Made by a program: the position numbers and the translations under genes. From Thorsellia kenyensis (GTDB lineage Bacteria > Pseudomonadota > Gammaproteobacteria > Enterobacterales > Thorselliaceae), in the NCBI RefSeq assembly GCF_042432445.1, contig NZ_JBHLXE010000100.1, positions 138,492-202,491 of the forward strand: DNA of 64,000 nt. Reading direction: 5' to 3'. Below are positions 36,442-45,875 of the stretch, one piece after another; the stretch's first letter is position 1; each line of letters starts with the position of its first letter. The notes under the pieces were generated by a model that was given only the letters and a program-made list of their open reading frames with translations, ran no database searches and was not told where the DNA came from.

Positions 36442-38094
36442 TTATCTTATACTTAAAATCGCATTAAACATGGTAGAGGCAGTTTTTATGACCTCAGCAC
36501 TTGCTTGATAATGTTGAACGTATTTTTGCAAATCAACGTACTCTTGATCTTTATTCACACCCGAAAGATTTTGCTGCTCCATTGTGAGTTGATTAACAAT
36601 ATTTTCTTGGGCACGGAAGTTAATCTCTGCAGCCTTAGTTGACGTACCAATAACACCAACAACTTTTGCATAAGCTGTATTAAATGTTGAAGATCCTCCA
36701 ACAAGATTTTGATTTTGCAAATCTAGCAAAGCTTTAGCATTAGTATTATCACTAGGTCCACTGTCAGGGGCACTTGCAGCAGCTAGTTCAGAAGGATCTT
36801 TAATCAGTAAACCTAAACCAGTTATCGCATCAGAGGTGGGTTTTAACTTAAAACTATCACCAACTTCCAAGTCAGCTTCATTATTAATTTCTATTTGAAT
36901 ACCTTCAAATTCTACAACAACTGGCACAGTACCGGTAACCATGGGAGGGATAACGGTACCATCAGAGAGACGCGTTACCTGCCATTGTCCCGCTCCCATA
37001 TAATCCAGTCGATAATCCGTACCTTGCATTTTCGGGGTATCCACTCTAGAAATTTGTTGAATAAAAGCAGTCCCTTTATTATTGTTATTAGAGAAAGCGA
37101 CGGGTGAACCTAATGAAAAAACTTCTTTACCCGGTTCGCCGTTTAAATCAAATCCCTGCATATGCTGCTTATTAAATTGATCAGCAAACACCATGGCAAT
37201 TTGATTGATTTGATTTCGGGTTGTATCTAGTGTATCTCTAAATTGATACAGACCGCCTAGTTCACCTGAACGAATTTGGCTTTCTGGAATCTCAAAATTA
37301 ATCCCTGGACTTGGGGAATATCCTACAGCCATTCTCGTTGGATCTGCACTTGATACGACAACTGATATTTTACCCGCTTGATTTCCTTGTACCAAGGATA
37401 AACCATTAGAAAATGATACATTGTAAGCGCCATTTTGTTCGGTGACCTGAACACCAACCAACTTATTAAGTTCAGTGACTAATTGATCTCTTTTATCCAG
37501 TAACTGATTAGGCTCTTGACCTGCCGTCAAGCCCCTCGCTTTTGTTATTTCAAGATTCAAATTGGCGATTTGCTCAGCATAGACATTAACTTGACCAACA
37601 ATATCTTTCATCGATGTATTAATGCCTTCATCAAGCTCTCTTAAATAGTTATCGACAAAACCAAATTGCGCAACTAAACTCTCTGCAGTACCTATTACGG
37701 TTTGGCGGGCAGCTGAATCAGCAGGATTACTGACCATATTTTGAACATTATTGAAGAACTCTTGGAGTCCATCAGAAAGATTATTCGTATTATTAGCTAA
37801 TAAATTATCAATCTGTCTTAATTGGTCATACACCATTGATTGGGAGGAGTTTAGTGCCTGTGCTGTCCTCAGTTGCTTATTAACAAATTGATCAAACAAT
37901 CTATCTACAGACAGTACCTTTGCACCATTACCTATAAAACCAGAAGTTGAGCCTGTTGGACGTTGATCAGCAATAGAAACAACTTGTCTGTTATAACCCG
38001 GAGTCGTTAAATTAGCTATATTATTACTAACAGTATTAATTCCCATTTGGGAAACGTTGATGCCTGACAAGCCTATGCCAAGTAAATTAGACAT
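36442..38094 (-). CDS. flgK: FlgK, hook-filament junction protein HAP1
   Basis: Caps the hook and links it to FlgL. N-terminal rod/hook signature SNLLGIGLSGINVSQMGINTVSNNIANLTTPGYNRQ (read in sections) and C-terminal EYVDLQKYVQHYQASAEVIKTASTMFNAIL define the axial-protein coiled-coil. I chose the ATG at 38094, with AAGGAG upstream; a TTG at 38109 includes the SD in the frame. Length is 550 aa (E. coli 547). Expressed from the sigma-28 promoter at 38142-38168. Confidence 0.95.
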   Translation of the reverse strand: MSNLLGIGLSGINVSQMGINTVSNNIANLTTPGYNRQVVSIADQRPTGSTSGFIGNGAKVLSVDRLFDQFVNKQLRTAQALNSSQSMVYDQLRQIDNLLANNTNNLSDGLQEFFNNVQNMVSNPADSAARQTVIGTAESLVAQFGFVDNYLRELDEGINTSMKDIVGQVNVYAEQIANLNLEITKARGLTAGQEPNQLLDKRDQLVTELNKLVGVQVTEQNGAYNVSFSNGLSLVQGNQAGKISVVVSSADPTRMAVGYSPSPGINFEIPESQIRSGELGGLYQFRDTLDTTRNQINQIAMVFADQFNKQHMQGFDLNGEPGKEVFSLGSPVAFSNNNNKGTAFIQQISRVDTPKMQGTDYRLDYMGAGQWQVTRLSDGTVIPPMVTGTVPVVVEFEGIQIEINNEADLEVGDSFKLKPTSDAITGLGLLIKDPSELAAASAPDSGPSDNTNAKALLDLQNQNLVGGSSTFNTAYAKVVGVIGTSTKAAEINFRAQENIVNQLTMEQQNLSGVNKDQEYVDLQKYVQHYQASAEVIKTASTMFNAILSIR

Positions 38095-38141
38095 ATCTAA
38101 CTCCTTCAAATGATAATAAGATTATTTTGTATTTACTTTTT

Positions 38142-38168
38142 AAATCGACTCAAGATGACAAAACTTTA
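38142..38168 (-). promoter_or_regulatory. FliA (sigma-28) promoter of flgKL
   Basis: On the minus strand TAAAGTTT (38168-38161) matches the -35 consensus 8/8, an exact 11-bp spacer follows, then GTCGATTT (38149-38142) matches GCCGATAA at 5/8. It lies 48 bp before the flgK ATG, in the gap after flgJ. Confidence 0.82.
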
Positions 38169-38205
38169 ACTTTTCAAAAGCTATCCTGCAGTCTTTATCA
38201 TTATT

Positions 38206-39243
38206 TTACAATCTTAACGTTTGAATCTGATTATACTGTTTTGCTACTTTGTTAGACTCGGATTTTAGTTGACCAAGGATCGAAATAAGTTTATTTGCAT
38301 AATTAGGATCCGTTGCATAACCCGCTTTTTGTATTTCAATTGCCGCTTTTTCTGCATTTGGGGCAGTAAGTACATGCTTATATCTTGGGTTTTGAGTAAT
38401 TAAATCAACATAATCAGATAATGCGTGTTGATAATTATTGTAAACTCTGAATTTTGCTCTTACTTTTTGATATGAACCGTCAATAAATTCAGTGGTTAAT
38501 ATTTCAGTGGTTTTTCCTTGCCAACTTTTACCTGCTTTAATGCCAAAAAGATTATGACTTGGTTCACCTGTATGGGTTTTTATTTCACTTTTTCCCCATC
38601 CTGATTCAAGAGCAGCCTGTGCTAAAATTAAATTAGGATGAATACCCGTATCTTTACTCGCAAGTTGTGCTGGGCCAGTCAGTTTATTAACGAAGTCTTT
38701 TGCTCCTTCAAAAACTCCCTTTGCAAAAGCACCTGTTTTTTCACTGATATTAGCAGCGTAATTTTCCATTTTCTCTTTCGCATAACGGATGGTATCGTAA
38801 TTACTTCTAAATGCGATGGTACCTTCTTGTTTATGCTCTTGTATCAATATAGGCTGATTTTCATTAATCAGTAAATTATTTAACTTTTCAAGGGGGAGTC
38901 CTGCTGGGTATTTTTCAGCAACTTCGGTTAAAGAGGAAGGATTTTGAGATAATTCAATATTTTTTATCAACTCATTAGCAAAGCCAACACCGCTTTTAGA
39001 AAGTTCTTGTGCTAATTGTTGGTCATATAATGAGTAATATAAATCAGTTTGATCGCTATTAAACAAGCTGTCTTTTGGAATTGCAGAACGCATGCTTTTA
39101 AGCATCATATTAAGAAACACGCCTTCAACTTGTTTAGCTACTTCTTTGATATGACCATTAGGATCTTTTGCTACTGCTGTTTTTAATTGATTTAATCCGT
39201 TAGCATCGTAAGAAGCAGAAAGTAAATCAAACTGATTATTCAT
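38206..39243 (-). CDS. flgJ: FlgJ, rod assembly protein with muramidase domain
   Basis: Two-domain protein: the N-terminal rod-cap part (EVAKQVEGVFLNMMLKSMRSAIPKDSLF, LYDQQLAQELSKSGVG) scaffolds rod assembly, and the C-terminal GH73-type glucosaminidase (LILAQAALESGWGKSEIKTHTG, NLFGIKAGKSW) opens peptidoglycan; the catalytic glutamate is the E of ALESGWG. Length is 345 aa (E. coli 313); the linker at about 100-170 is longer. It starts 2 bp after flgI. Last gene before the FliA-driven flgKL unit. Confidence 0.95.
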   Translation of the reverse strand: MNNQFDLLSASYDANGLNQLKTAVAKDPNGHIKEVAKQVEGVFLNMMLKSMRSAIPKDSLFNSDQTDLYYSLYDQQLAQELSKSGVGFANELIKNIELSQNPSSLTEVAEKYPAGLPLEKLNNLLINENQPILIQEHKQEGTIAFRSNYDTIRYAKEKMENYAANISEKTGAFAKGVFEGAKDFVNKLTGPAQLASKDTGIHPNLILAQAALESGWGKSEIKTHTGEPSHNLFGIKAGKSWQGKTTEILTTEFIDGSYQKVRAKFRVYNNYQHALSDYVDLITQNPRYKHVLTAPNAEKAAIEIQKAGYATDPNYANKLISILGQLKSESNKVAKQYNQIQTLRL

Positions 39244-39245
39244 TA

Positions 39246-40352
39246 TTAAATAATCTCCAAATCAGCGCGCATACATCCAGCACTCTTCATAGCTTGTAAA
39301 ATAGCCATAAGATCATTTGGTGTAGCACCTAATGAATTAAGAGCACTGATAACATTATTTAAACTCGCACTTGAGTTCACTTTTTGTAATGCTCCACCAC
39401 CTTGCCTTACTGAAACTGCTGTATTATTTTCTGTCATAGCTTGACCACCAGCTAAAGGTGCATCAGGCTGCACAACATTTTCTTGTTGATTCACCTCAAT
39501 AGTTAGACTTCCTTGTGCAATAGCACATGAATCAAGAATTACCTCTTTATTCATCGCCACTGAACCTGTTCTTGAATTTAAAACTATCTTTGCATTAATT
39601 GGGCCGACATTAACTTGTAAATTTTCAATTGAAGCAACAAATCTTGATTGATTTGCAGTACCTTGCGGTAACTCAACTTGTACCGTACGAGAATCGATAG
39701 CTGTCGCGCTCCCGCCCCTTCCACTACGATTTATTGCATTACTAATTTGTTGGGCTAATGAAAAATCTTCGTTATGCAAATATAAATTTAAAGTACTTCC
39801 GCGCCCAAATGAAGATGGCAATTCTCTTTCTACGGTAGCACCATTAGTTATAATGCCCCCAGATTGCTGATTTACCTGAACACTACTTCCACCACCACTG
39901 GCGGAAGCACCACTGATCAATATATTTCCCTGTGCTATTGCATATACTTGATTGTCAGTACCTTTAAGTGGGGTCATCAGCAAAGTACCGCCTCTTAAAC
40001 TTTTTGCATTACCTAAAGAAGAAACAACAACATCTACTTTTTGCCCAGATCTGGAAAAAGGTGGTAGATTTGCTGTAACAATGACCGCGGCAACATTTTT
40101 TAATTGCATATTTGTACCAGGCGGAATTGTCACACCTAGCTGAGAGAGCATATTACTCAAACTTTGAGTGGTAAAAGGTGTTTGTGAAGTTTGGTCACCC
40201 GTACCGTCTAAACCAACAACCAGACCATAGCCTACAAGAGCATTATCCCTAACGCCCTCTATTGAGACAAGATCCCGAATTCTTTCAGCATGACTTAATT
40301 GGCTGAAAAAGACTAATATTACCAAGAAGGTATATTTTAAAGATTTAATCAT
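39246..40352 (-). CDS. flgI: FlgI, flagellar P-ring protein
   Basis: Periplasmic P-ring subunit in the peptidoglycan layer. A Sec signal peptide (IKSLKYTFLVILVFFSQLSHA) ends before ERIRDLVSIEGVRDN, the first mature motif in the family. GYGLVVGLDGTGDQ and SLGNAKSLRGGTLLMTPL are intact; C-terminal GATPNDLMAILQAMKSAGCM is typical. I chose the ATG at 40352 (368 aa), because a longer frame from 40406 overlaps flgH and buries the signal peptide. GGGA precedes it. Confidence 0.95.
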   Translation of the reverse strand: MIKSLKYTFLVILVFFSQLSHAERIRDLVSIEGVRDNALVGYGLVVGLDGTGDQTSQTPFTTQSLSNMLSQLGVTIPPGTNMQLKNVAAVIVTANLPPFSRSGQKVDVVVSSLGNAKSLRGGTLLMTPLKGTDNQVYAIAQGNILISGASASGGGSSVQVNQQSGGIITNGATVERELPSSFGRGSTLNLYLHNEDFSLAQQISNAINRSGRGGSATAIDSRTVQVELPQGTANQSRFVASIENLQVNVGPINAKIVLNSRTGSVAMNKEVILDSCAIAQGSLTIEVNQQENVVQPDAPLAGGQAMTENNTAVSVRQGGGALQKVNSSASLNNVISALNSLGATPNDLMAILQAMKSAGCMRADLEII

Positions 40353-40366
40353 AATTTTCCCATCAG

Positions 40367-41068
40367 TTAGAAAGGAGACACGTTTAGGAAGAAACGCTGT
40401 AACCATCCCATGGTTTGCGCTTCATTAATATAACCGTCACCATAGTATTCGATTCTCGCATCAGCCACTTGTGTCGATGCAACCGCATTCGTTCCAGTAA
40501 TGGTTCTCGGATTGACGACACCTGAAAATCTTATAAATTCAGTACCCTGATTAATTGCAATTTGCTTCTCACCGACTACATGGAGATTTCCATTCGGCAG
40601 TACTTGATCGACAACTACAGTAATGGTGCCATTAAATCGGTTATTTGCATTAGCCCCTCCCCTACCGCCAAAATCATTTTCCCCTTCCATATCAAAGTCA
40701 ACCCTCGCATTACCAAATAATCCTTCCAATAATCTTGGCGCAGTAGTGGCTGTAAAACTGGATGATCCATTTCGCGAAGCATTTGCTGAGGAATTTTTGC
40801 TCGCGCTGACATTTTCTTGTAAATTAATTGTCAGAGTATCGCCTATATTTCTTGGTCGTGCATCTTCAAATAAGGGTTGATAACCATAATTCATTGGCAT
40901 AGATGATTGAAAAATAGAACCGTTTGGAGATGGAGCGGGAGCGGGTAAGGGCTGCGCAGTTGTCGGCCCCTCAACTAAGGATTTTCTTGGTATCTGTGCA
41001 CAACCTGAAACTAATACTAGTGTCAGGCTGAAAATCATAGAATGAGTCAGTATACTTTTTTTATTCAT
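40367..41068 (-). CDS. flgH: FlgH, flagellar L-ring lipoprotein
   Basis: Outer-membrane L-ring subunit. The signal peptide ends in the lipobox LVSGC (Cys23), followed by AQIPRKSLVEGPTTAQP. The core LFEDARPRNIGDTLTINLQENVSASKNSSANASRNG and late FIRFSGVVNPRTITGTNAVASTQVADARIEY are family hallmarks. Length is 233 aa. It is 37 bp downstream of flgG. Confidence 0.95.
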   Translation of the reverse strand: MNKKSILTHSMIFSLTLVLVSGCAQIPRKSLVEGPTTAQPLPAPAPSPNGSIFQSSMPMNYGYQPLFEDARPRNIGDTLTINLQENVSASKNSSANASRNGSSSFTATTAPRLLEGLFGNARVDFDMEGENDFGGRGGANANNRFNGTITVVVDQVLPNGNLHVVGEKQIAINQGTEFIRFSGVVNPRTITGTNAVASTQVADARIEYYGDGYINEAQTMGWLQRFFLNVSPF

Positions 41069-41105
41069 TTCATCTCTTACTATTAGTGTAATACTAAATC
41101 AGGCT

Positions 41106-41891
41106 TTAGAGCTGAGTCAAACGTGCTAGCATTTGATCTGATGTAGAAACTGCTTTACTGTTAATTTCATAGGCGCGTTGTGTTTGAATCATAGTCACTA
41201 GCTCCTCAGCCACATTAACATTAGAAGTTTCAACATATCCTTGATAAAGCACACCAGCCCCATTCAATCCAGGTGCAGACTCGTTTGGTGCACCAGAACT
41301 GGTGGTCTCAAGATATAAATTTTCACCAATACTCTCAAGCCCTGATTCACTCACAAATGTAGTCAAAGTAATTTGTCCTACTTGTTGTGATTCAGTTTGC
41401 CCTGCTAATGATACAGATACTGTTCCATCACGACCTATTGTGATGCTGATAGCATCATCAGGGATATTTATAGCAGGTTGGATAGGAAAACCACTGGCTG
41501 TTACAAGCTGGCCTGTTTGACCATCTTTCTGAAACGCGCCATCCCGAGTGTAGGCATTTGTGCCATCTGGCATTTGTACGGTAAAAAAACCTTTACCACT
41601 TATTGCTACATCCTTAGAATTTTCTGTTAATGATAAATTCCCTTGAATATGGATCCTTTCCGTTGCAACAGGTCTTGTCCCTGTACCGATTTGTAATCCT
41701 GACGGGATGGTATTTTGCTCGGTAGATTGAGCGCCAGGTTGACGAATGGTTTGGTAAAGTAAATCTTCAAAAACTGCTCTTTGTCGTTTAAAACCATTTG
41801 TACTGACGTTGGCTAAGTTATTTGCTATAACGTCCATATTCATTTGTTGTGCATTTAATCCTGTCTTTGCAATCCAAAGTGACTTCATCAT
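41106..41891 (-). CDS. flgG: FlgG, distal rod protein
   Basis: Forms the distal rod of the flagellum. Starts KSLWIAKTGLNAQQMNMDVIANNLANVSTNGFKRQRAVFEDLLYQT, with the rod-protein asparagine-rich motif NNLAN, and ends NVAEELVTMIQTQRAYEINSKAVSTSDQML. Length is 261 aa, close to E. coli FlgG (260). It follows flgF by 73 bp. MM at the start leaves either of two adjacent ATG codons possible. Confidence 0.96.
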   Translation of the reverse strand: MMKSLWIAKTGLNAQQMNMDVIANNLANVSTNGFKRQRAVFEDLLYQTIRQPGAQSTEQNTIPSGLQIGTGTRPVATERIHIQGNLSLTENSKDVAISGKGFFTVQMPDGTNAYTRDGAFQKDGQTGQLVTASGFPIQPAINIPDDAISITIGRDGTVSVSLAGQTESQQVGQITLTTFVSESGLESIGENLYLETTSSGAPNESAPGLNGAGVLYQGYVETSNVNVAEELVTMIQTQRAYEINSKAVSTSDQMLARLTQL

Positions 41892-41964
41892 AATGCAATA
41901 CCTCTGTTATATTGTTCTCAATTGATTTTTGTTAAAGGTCTATTGAGCTAATTGTTGATATAAG

Positions 41965-42708
41965 TTAAACATTAAAGTTCATCAATTGATTAGCACGCTG
42001 CTCATTTTCGTTGACACTTGATATAACCTTCATTTGTAGCTCGAATCTTCTTTGGTGATTTATCATATCGACCATAGCATCTGTTGCATTAACATTACTT
42101 GACTCAATAACCCCCGAATAAACCCTGACATTTGGATCGTTTGGTAGTACATCGCCAACGCCAGGTCTTGGTCTAAAATAGCCATCATCACCGCGAGCAA
42201 GTTGTTCACTGGTTGCTTGTACTTTTTTCAGTGTACCTATAGGACCAATAGTATTTGGCGTTCCACCAGCATCCAATGAAGAAATAGTTCCATCAGCGCC
42301 AATAGAAAGTTTAGCGCTAGGGGGGACTTCAATAGGGCCACCTTCACCAATAACTAAATTATTATTGATTCTTAATTGATTATTCGCATCAACAGTGATT
42401 CTTCCGTTACGTGTATACGCCTCACCATATGGGGTTTGTATCGCCAAATAGCCATTATCTTCTAGAGCGACATCAAGCGGATTGCCCGTATAGTTAAATG
42501 TGCCGGCCGTAGCATCGAACCCAGTAGTACTTGCAGCAACAACAGAACGGGTAGGCAGTGTTTCGCCAATCACTGGTACATGCCTTAATGCTGCTAATTG
42601 AGCTTTAAAACCAGGTGTAGAGACATTAGCTAAGTTTTGCGCAGTGATTGACTGCATTTCTATTGTTTGAGATGCTCCGCTCATGGCGGTATAAATCGCT
42701 CTATCCAT
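41965..42708 (-). CDS. flgF: FlgF, proximal rod protein
   Basis: Single-copy-ring proximal rod protein. Begins MDRAIYTAMSGASQTIEMQSITAQNLANVSTPGFKAQL and ends NATDAMVDMINHQRRFELQMKVISSVNENEQRANQLMN, both family ends. Length is 247 aa (E. coli 251). A 53-bp gap separates it from flgE. It shares the axial NLAN motif with FlgG and FlgE. Confidence 0.95.
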   Translation of the reverse strand: MDRAIYTAMSGASQTIEMQSITAQNLANVSTPGFKAQLAALRHVPVIGETLPTRSVVAASTTGFDATAGTFNYTGNPLDVALEDNGYLAIQTPYGEAYTRNGRITVDANNQLRINNNLVIGEGGPIEVPPSAKLSIGADGTISSLDAGGTPNTIGPIGTLKKVQATSEQLARGDDGYFRPRPGVGDVLPNDPNVRVYSGVIESSNVNATDAMVDMINHQRRFELQMKVISSVNENEQRANQLMNFNV

Positions 42709-42761
42709 TCTTTATTCGCTCTATTAATGTGCTAAGTTAGCCTTTTTAATGCAGTACATTA

Positions 42762-44018
42762 CTATCTTAAGTTAACTAGTGTACCTAGGATCTGATCTTG
42801 CGTTTTGATTGTCTGTGCATTCGCTTGATAATTACGCTGAGCAACAATCATATTTACAAGTTCCTGTCCTTGGTCAACATTTGATGATTCTAGTGCACCA
42901 CTAACTAACAATCCTAGACTACCTGTATTAGCAATTCCCACTCTTGATTGCCCTGAGCTTCTTGTTTCACTCCACACATTATTCCCTTCTGGCTGCAATC
43001 CTTCAGGGTTTGCAAAACTCGCAAGAATAATTTGGCCCAGTAACTGACGCTGCTGGTTAGAGTAAAGTCCTTCTATTGTCCCATCATCATTAATTTGAAA
43101 TCCTACAAACTCACCTGGCGCATAACCATCTTGGAAATTATTCGAAACTGAGTTTGCAGAAAGGTTTTGCTGGGTACTTTTTGCAAAATCTAAACTAAAC
43201 GTAAATGACGGGGCACCATTTAAAGGTTCAGTCGTGATATCAAAGGTGAAATCTGGGGGCGTAGAACCGTTAATACTTGTGATATTACCATTTGTATCGA
43301 AGGTAATTGGAATACCTGCCGCTGGAGGTGCTGGTGGAACTGTTGGTGTAGGATCTGGAACCACAGGGGAATTAGCCACACTACCATCTTGATAATACAT
43401 TTCCCAACTATTATCGGCTGTTTTAACAAAATAAAGGTTCATATTATGTGCATTCCCCAAACTATCAAAGACAGTTGTAGAGGTTACCCATGAATATGTA
43501 TCCGGTTTTGATGGTTCAAAAGGAGCTGTAATCACAGGACTTGTACTTGATAAGTTAACTTGCATAAAACCCTGCGTAGTTTGCTTCGCTCCTAGGATTC
43601 CTTCGGGTATAGTTATGGGAACAGGATTAGCACCTTGCTGAATTACGCCATTATCTACTGGATAGCCTGTTAATTTAAATCCTTCCATACTGGTTATAGT
43701 TCTATCAGGTTGTAATAAGAATTGCCCATTTCTTGCATAAAAGATGGTGCCATTTTCAGCTTCTAATCTAAAAAAACCATTGCCGCTGATTGCAACATCC
43801 AGGCCTCTATCAGTAGTTATTGTTGGACCATCATTAAAGTTTTGTACCACATTTGAGATTCTAACACCAACACCCACTTTTGAACCTGCAAACATATCAG
43901 CAAAAGCCATGGTACCCGTTTTAAAGCCGTATGTTGCACTATTAGCAATGTTATTACCTATAACGCTCAAATTTTTTGATGCTGCTTTTAAACCACTTAA
44001 TGCTTGAGAAAATGACAT
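42762..44018 (-). CDS. flgE: FlgE, flagellar hook protein
   Basis: Forms the hook. N-terminal MSFSQALSGLKAASKNLSVIGNNIANSATYGFKTGT and C-terminal DQGQELVNMIVAQRNYQANAQTIKTQDQILGTLVNLR are conserved; the SLGNAHNM segment of domain D1/D2 is present. Length is 418 aa (E. coli 402). A proline-rich stretch at about residues 218-237 (repeated P-x-P) sits in the variable D2 region. SD CAGGAG before ATG 44018. A 273-bp gap, unusual in this operon, separates it from flgD. Confidence 0.95.
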   Translation of the reverse strand: MSFSQALSGLKAASKNLSVIGNNIANSATYGFKTGTMAFADMFAGSKVGVGVRISNVVQNFNDGPTITTDRGLDVAISGNGFFRLEAENGTIFYARNGQFLLQPDRTITSMEGFKLTGYPVDNGVIQQGANPVPITIPEGILGAKQTTQGFMQVNLSSTSPVITAPFEPSKPDTYSWVTSTTVFDSLGNAHNMNLYFVKTADNSWEMYYQDGSVANSPVVPDPTPTVPPAPPAAGIPITFDTNGNITSINGSTPPDFTFDITTEPLNGAPSFTFSLDFAKSTQQNLSANSVSNNFQDGYAPGEFVGFQINDDGTIEGLYSNQQRQLLGQIILASFANPEGLQPEGNNVWSETRSSGQSRVGIANTGSLGLLVSGALESSNVDQGQELVNMIVAQRNYQANAQTIKTQDQILGTLVNLR

Positions 44019-44149
44019 AATTCACTCCTGAATTGATAATTAAAATTTACTTTCACCTTTAGTATCTATATTTAGATACAATTCCTTGGTTCTATAACTT
44101 AATTTTTAAGCACTTAGCACTACTTTAAAGTTAATTGCCCTAATCCTTA

Positions 44150-44236
44150 TTATGTAGGCATGCCAGTAAATATTGGGTTATAATTTTTTGCACTCTCTAT
44201 ATCATAATTTAGCTGTCGTAATTGATTACAATTCAC
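44150..44236 (-). other. Coding-like short frame in the flgD-flgE gap
   Basis: In the 273-bp gap a minus-strand frame free of stops runs for about 37 codons to a TAA at 44150; from a GTG at 44236 it gives 28 residues starting VNCNQLRQLNYDIESAKN and ending IFTGMPT. Its amino-acid composition looks protein-like in an AT-rich region, but no Shine-Dalgarno site precedes the GTG, there is no ATG, and I recognise no family. It may be the remnant of a lost C-terminus or chance. The rest of the gap (44019-44149, 44237-44291) shows an 8-bp palindrome GGCATGCC at 44157-44164 and nothing else. Confidence 0.25.
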
Positions 44237-44291
44237 TTGATGGTAAGCAACTATACTATTAGTCTAATTATTTAATTTTATTATTTACCAC

Positions 44292-44984
44292 TTACAAAAC
44301 TTGTCGCACATCGTCATAGCTCACTTCGCCGAGCAGGCCTAAATCTAGCATGACTTGATTTCCACCTCTGATGACACCAAACACAGTAGAGGAAAAGAGA
44401 CTGTTTGACGCAATTTTGCTGTCACCACTTGTTGCTGCAAGATCAAAGCTATAAGCACCCGTAGGAGCAAAGGAACCATCTTCTAATTTGCCATCCCAAA
44501 CGAAAGAATTAATTCCAGAGGGAACATTTTCTAACTCAACATTCGCAACGACAGCACCTGAGGCATTTTTAATTGTTATAGTCACCTTTTCAGCTGGGCT
44601 TGCAAGTTCAAAGCCTATTGGGGTAGAAAGTGTATTTTCCTCCGCATCCATTCCAACAATTAATTTGTTGCCGGGCACCAAAACGGTTCGACCTATCAAA
44701 TTAACCGCACTTAATGATTTACCATCTTGAATTTGCTGTGTTAATCCGCTAGTGGTTTCGTTAAGTTTTTCAACACCCGCTACCGTTTGGATTTGTGCTA
44801 GTTGTGTCGTAAGTTGAGCATTATCCATAGGATTGGTCGGGTCTTGATTTTGTAATTGAGCAATCAAAAGTGTTAGAAACCGATTTTCTAAACTTGCAGC
44901 ACTTTCACCACTCAAGTCTTTTTTATTATTGTTAAGAGCAGTTGCCGCTGGGTCGTAAAATGAAGTTACCGGTGGTATCGCCAT
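44292..44984 (-). CDS. flgD: FlgD, hook assembly scaffold
   Basis: Exported cap for hook polymerisation. The N-terminal LENRFLTLLIAQLQNQDPTNPMDNAQLTTQLAQIQTVAGVEKLN signature is intact. The middle holds FlgD Ig-like (FnIII) and tudor-like regions (GRTVLVPGN, VTITIKNASGAVV, FVWDGKLEDG). Length is 230 aa, as in E. coli (231). It starts 59 bp after flgC. Confidence 0.95.
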   Translation of the reverse strand: MAIPPVTSFYDPAATALNNNKKDLSGESAASLENRFLTLLIAQLQNQDPTNPMDNAQLTTQLAQIQTVAGVEKLNETTSGLTQQIQDGKSLSAVNLIGRTVLVPGNKLIVGMDAEENTLSTPIGFELASPAEKVTITIKNASGAVVANVELENVPSGINSFVWDGKLEDGSFAPTGAYSFDLAATSGDSKIASNSLFSSTVFGVIRGGNQVMLDLGLLGEVSYDDVRQVL

Positions 44985-45043
44985 ATGATTTCCTTATATA
45001 TGTTTATTTAACCAACGTAAGTATAAAGTTAGTCAATATCGAG

Positions 45044-45448
45044 TTATTGTCCTAAAGATAAAGTTCTTAACATTAATGATTTTGTAGTGTTCAAAACTTC
45101 GATGTTCGCTTGATAACTGCGAGAAGCTGCAATCGTGTTGACCATCTCGGCTACCGGATCTACATTTGGTTTTTTTATGTATCCGTTAGCATCCGCAAAG
45201 GGGCTGCCTGGTTCATAAACGAGTTTAAAAGGAGAAGGATCTTCAATCACTTTTTGAGTTTTCACTCCACCTATAGGTGAATTTTCGAACTTGGCAACCT
45301 CGAAAACAATTTGCTTTGCTCTGTATGGCTCTCCATTTGGCCCTACAACGCTGTCGGCATTTGCCATATTGCTAGCTGCTACGTTTAATCTTTGAGACTG
45401 GGCCATCATCGCAGAACCTGAAATATCCATAATGCTTAATAGAGACAT
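45044..45448 (-). CDS. flgC: FlgC, proximal rod protein
   Basis: Rod subunit, 134 aa as in E. coli. MDISGSAMMAQSQRLNVAASNMANADSV carries the axial NxAN motif, GEPYRAKQIVFE follows, and the C-terminus VDPVAEMVNTIAASRSYQANIEVLNTTKSLMLRTLSLG is characteristic. The gene starts 7 bp after flgB, so the two are translationally close. Confidence 0.96.
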   Translation of the reverse strand: MSLLSIMDISGSAMMAQSQRLNVAASNMANADSVVGPNGEPYRAKQIVFEVAKFENSPIGGVKTQKVIEDPSPFKLVYEPGSPFADANGYIKKPNVDPVAEMVNTIAASRSYQANIEVLNTTKSLMLRTLSLGQ

Positions 45449-45455
45449 GATTCAC

Positions 45456-45875
45456 CTATTGATTTTGAATGACTGACTGAAGACTTTTTATTCTGTTGCT
45501 TAGGAAGGTTAAACTGGCTTGATACTTAAAACTATTTTCAGCGAAATTAATTCTTTCTCTATCCATATCAACAGTATTTCCATCGGCAGAAGGCTGAATA
45601 GGTTGCCTGTAGAGTAAGTCTATACCTACATCGGAAGGAAACAGTGCCTTACCAGGAATATGGGCTGCTGATGTTTGGGATAATGAAAGTGAAGAAGATC
45701 GTATTGGCTTATTTACCATGGCCTTGTCAAGAGTAGCTTTAAAATCTATATCTCTGGCCCTATAGGCTGGAGTATCGGCATTTGCAATATTGGAAGCAAT
45801 AATTTCTTGCCTGAGACCTCTTACATGAAGCGCTTGCTCATGGACATTTAATGAAGCATTTAATTTATTTAACAT
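45456..45875 (-). CDS. flgB: FlgB, proximal rod protein
   Basis: First gene of flgBCDEFGHIJ. The 139-aa protein has the FlgB pattern: LHVRGLRQEIIASNIANADTPAYRARDIDFK and NTVDMDRERINFAENSFKYQASLTFLSNRIKSLQSVI. SD AAAGGA precedes ATG 45875. Promoter is expected in the 524-bp divergent spacer to flgA. Confidence 0.96.
   Translation of the reverse strand: MLNKLNASLNVHEQALHVRGLRQEIIASNIANADTPAYRARDIDFKATLDKAMVNKPIRSSSLSLSQTSAAHIPGKALFPSDVGIDLLYRQPIQPSADGNTVDMDRERINFAENSFKYQASLTFLSNRIKSLQSVIQNQ

Noticed and set aside
40353..40406. Upstream extension of FlgI from ATG 40406
   Set aside because: It overlaps flgH and would place an 18-residue segment before a proper signal peptide.
44126..44145. Sigma-28-like TAAAGTTA with GCCCTAAT on the plus strand
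   Set aside because: Only three bases separate the elements and no plus-strand gene follows.
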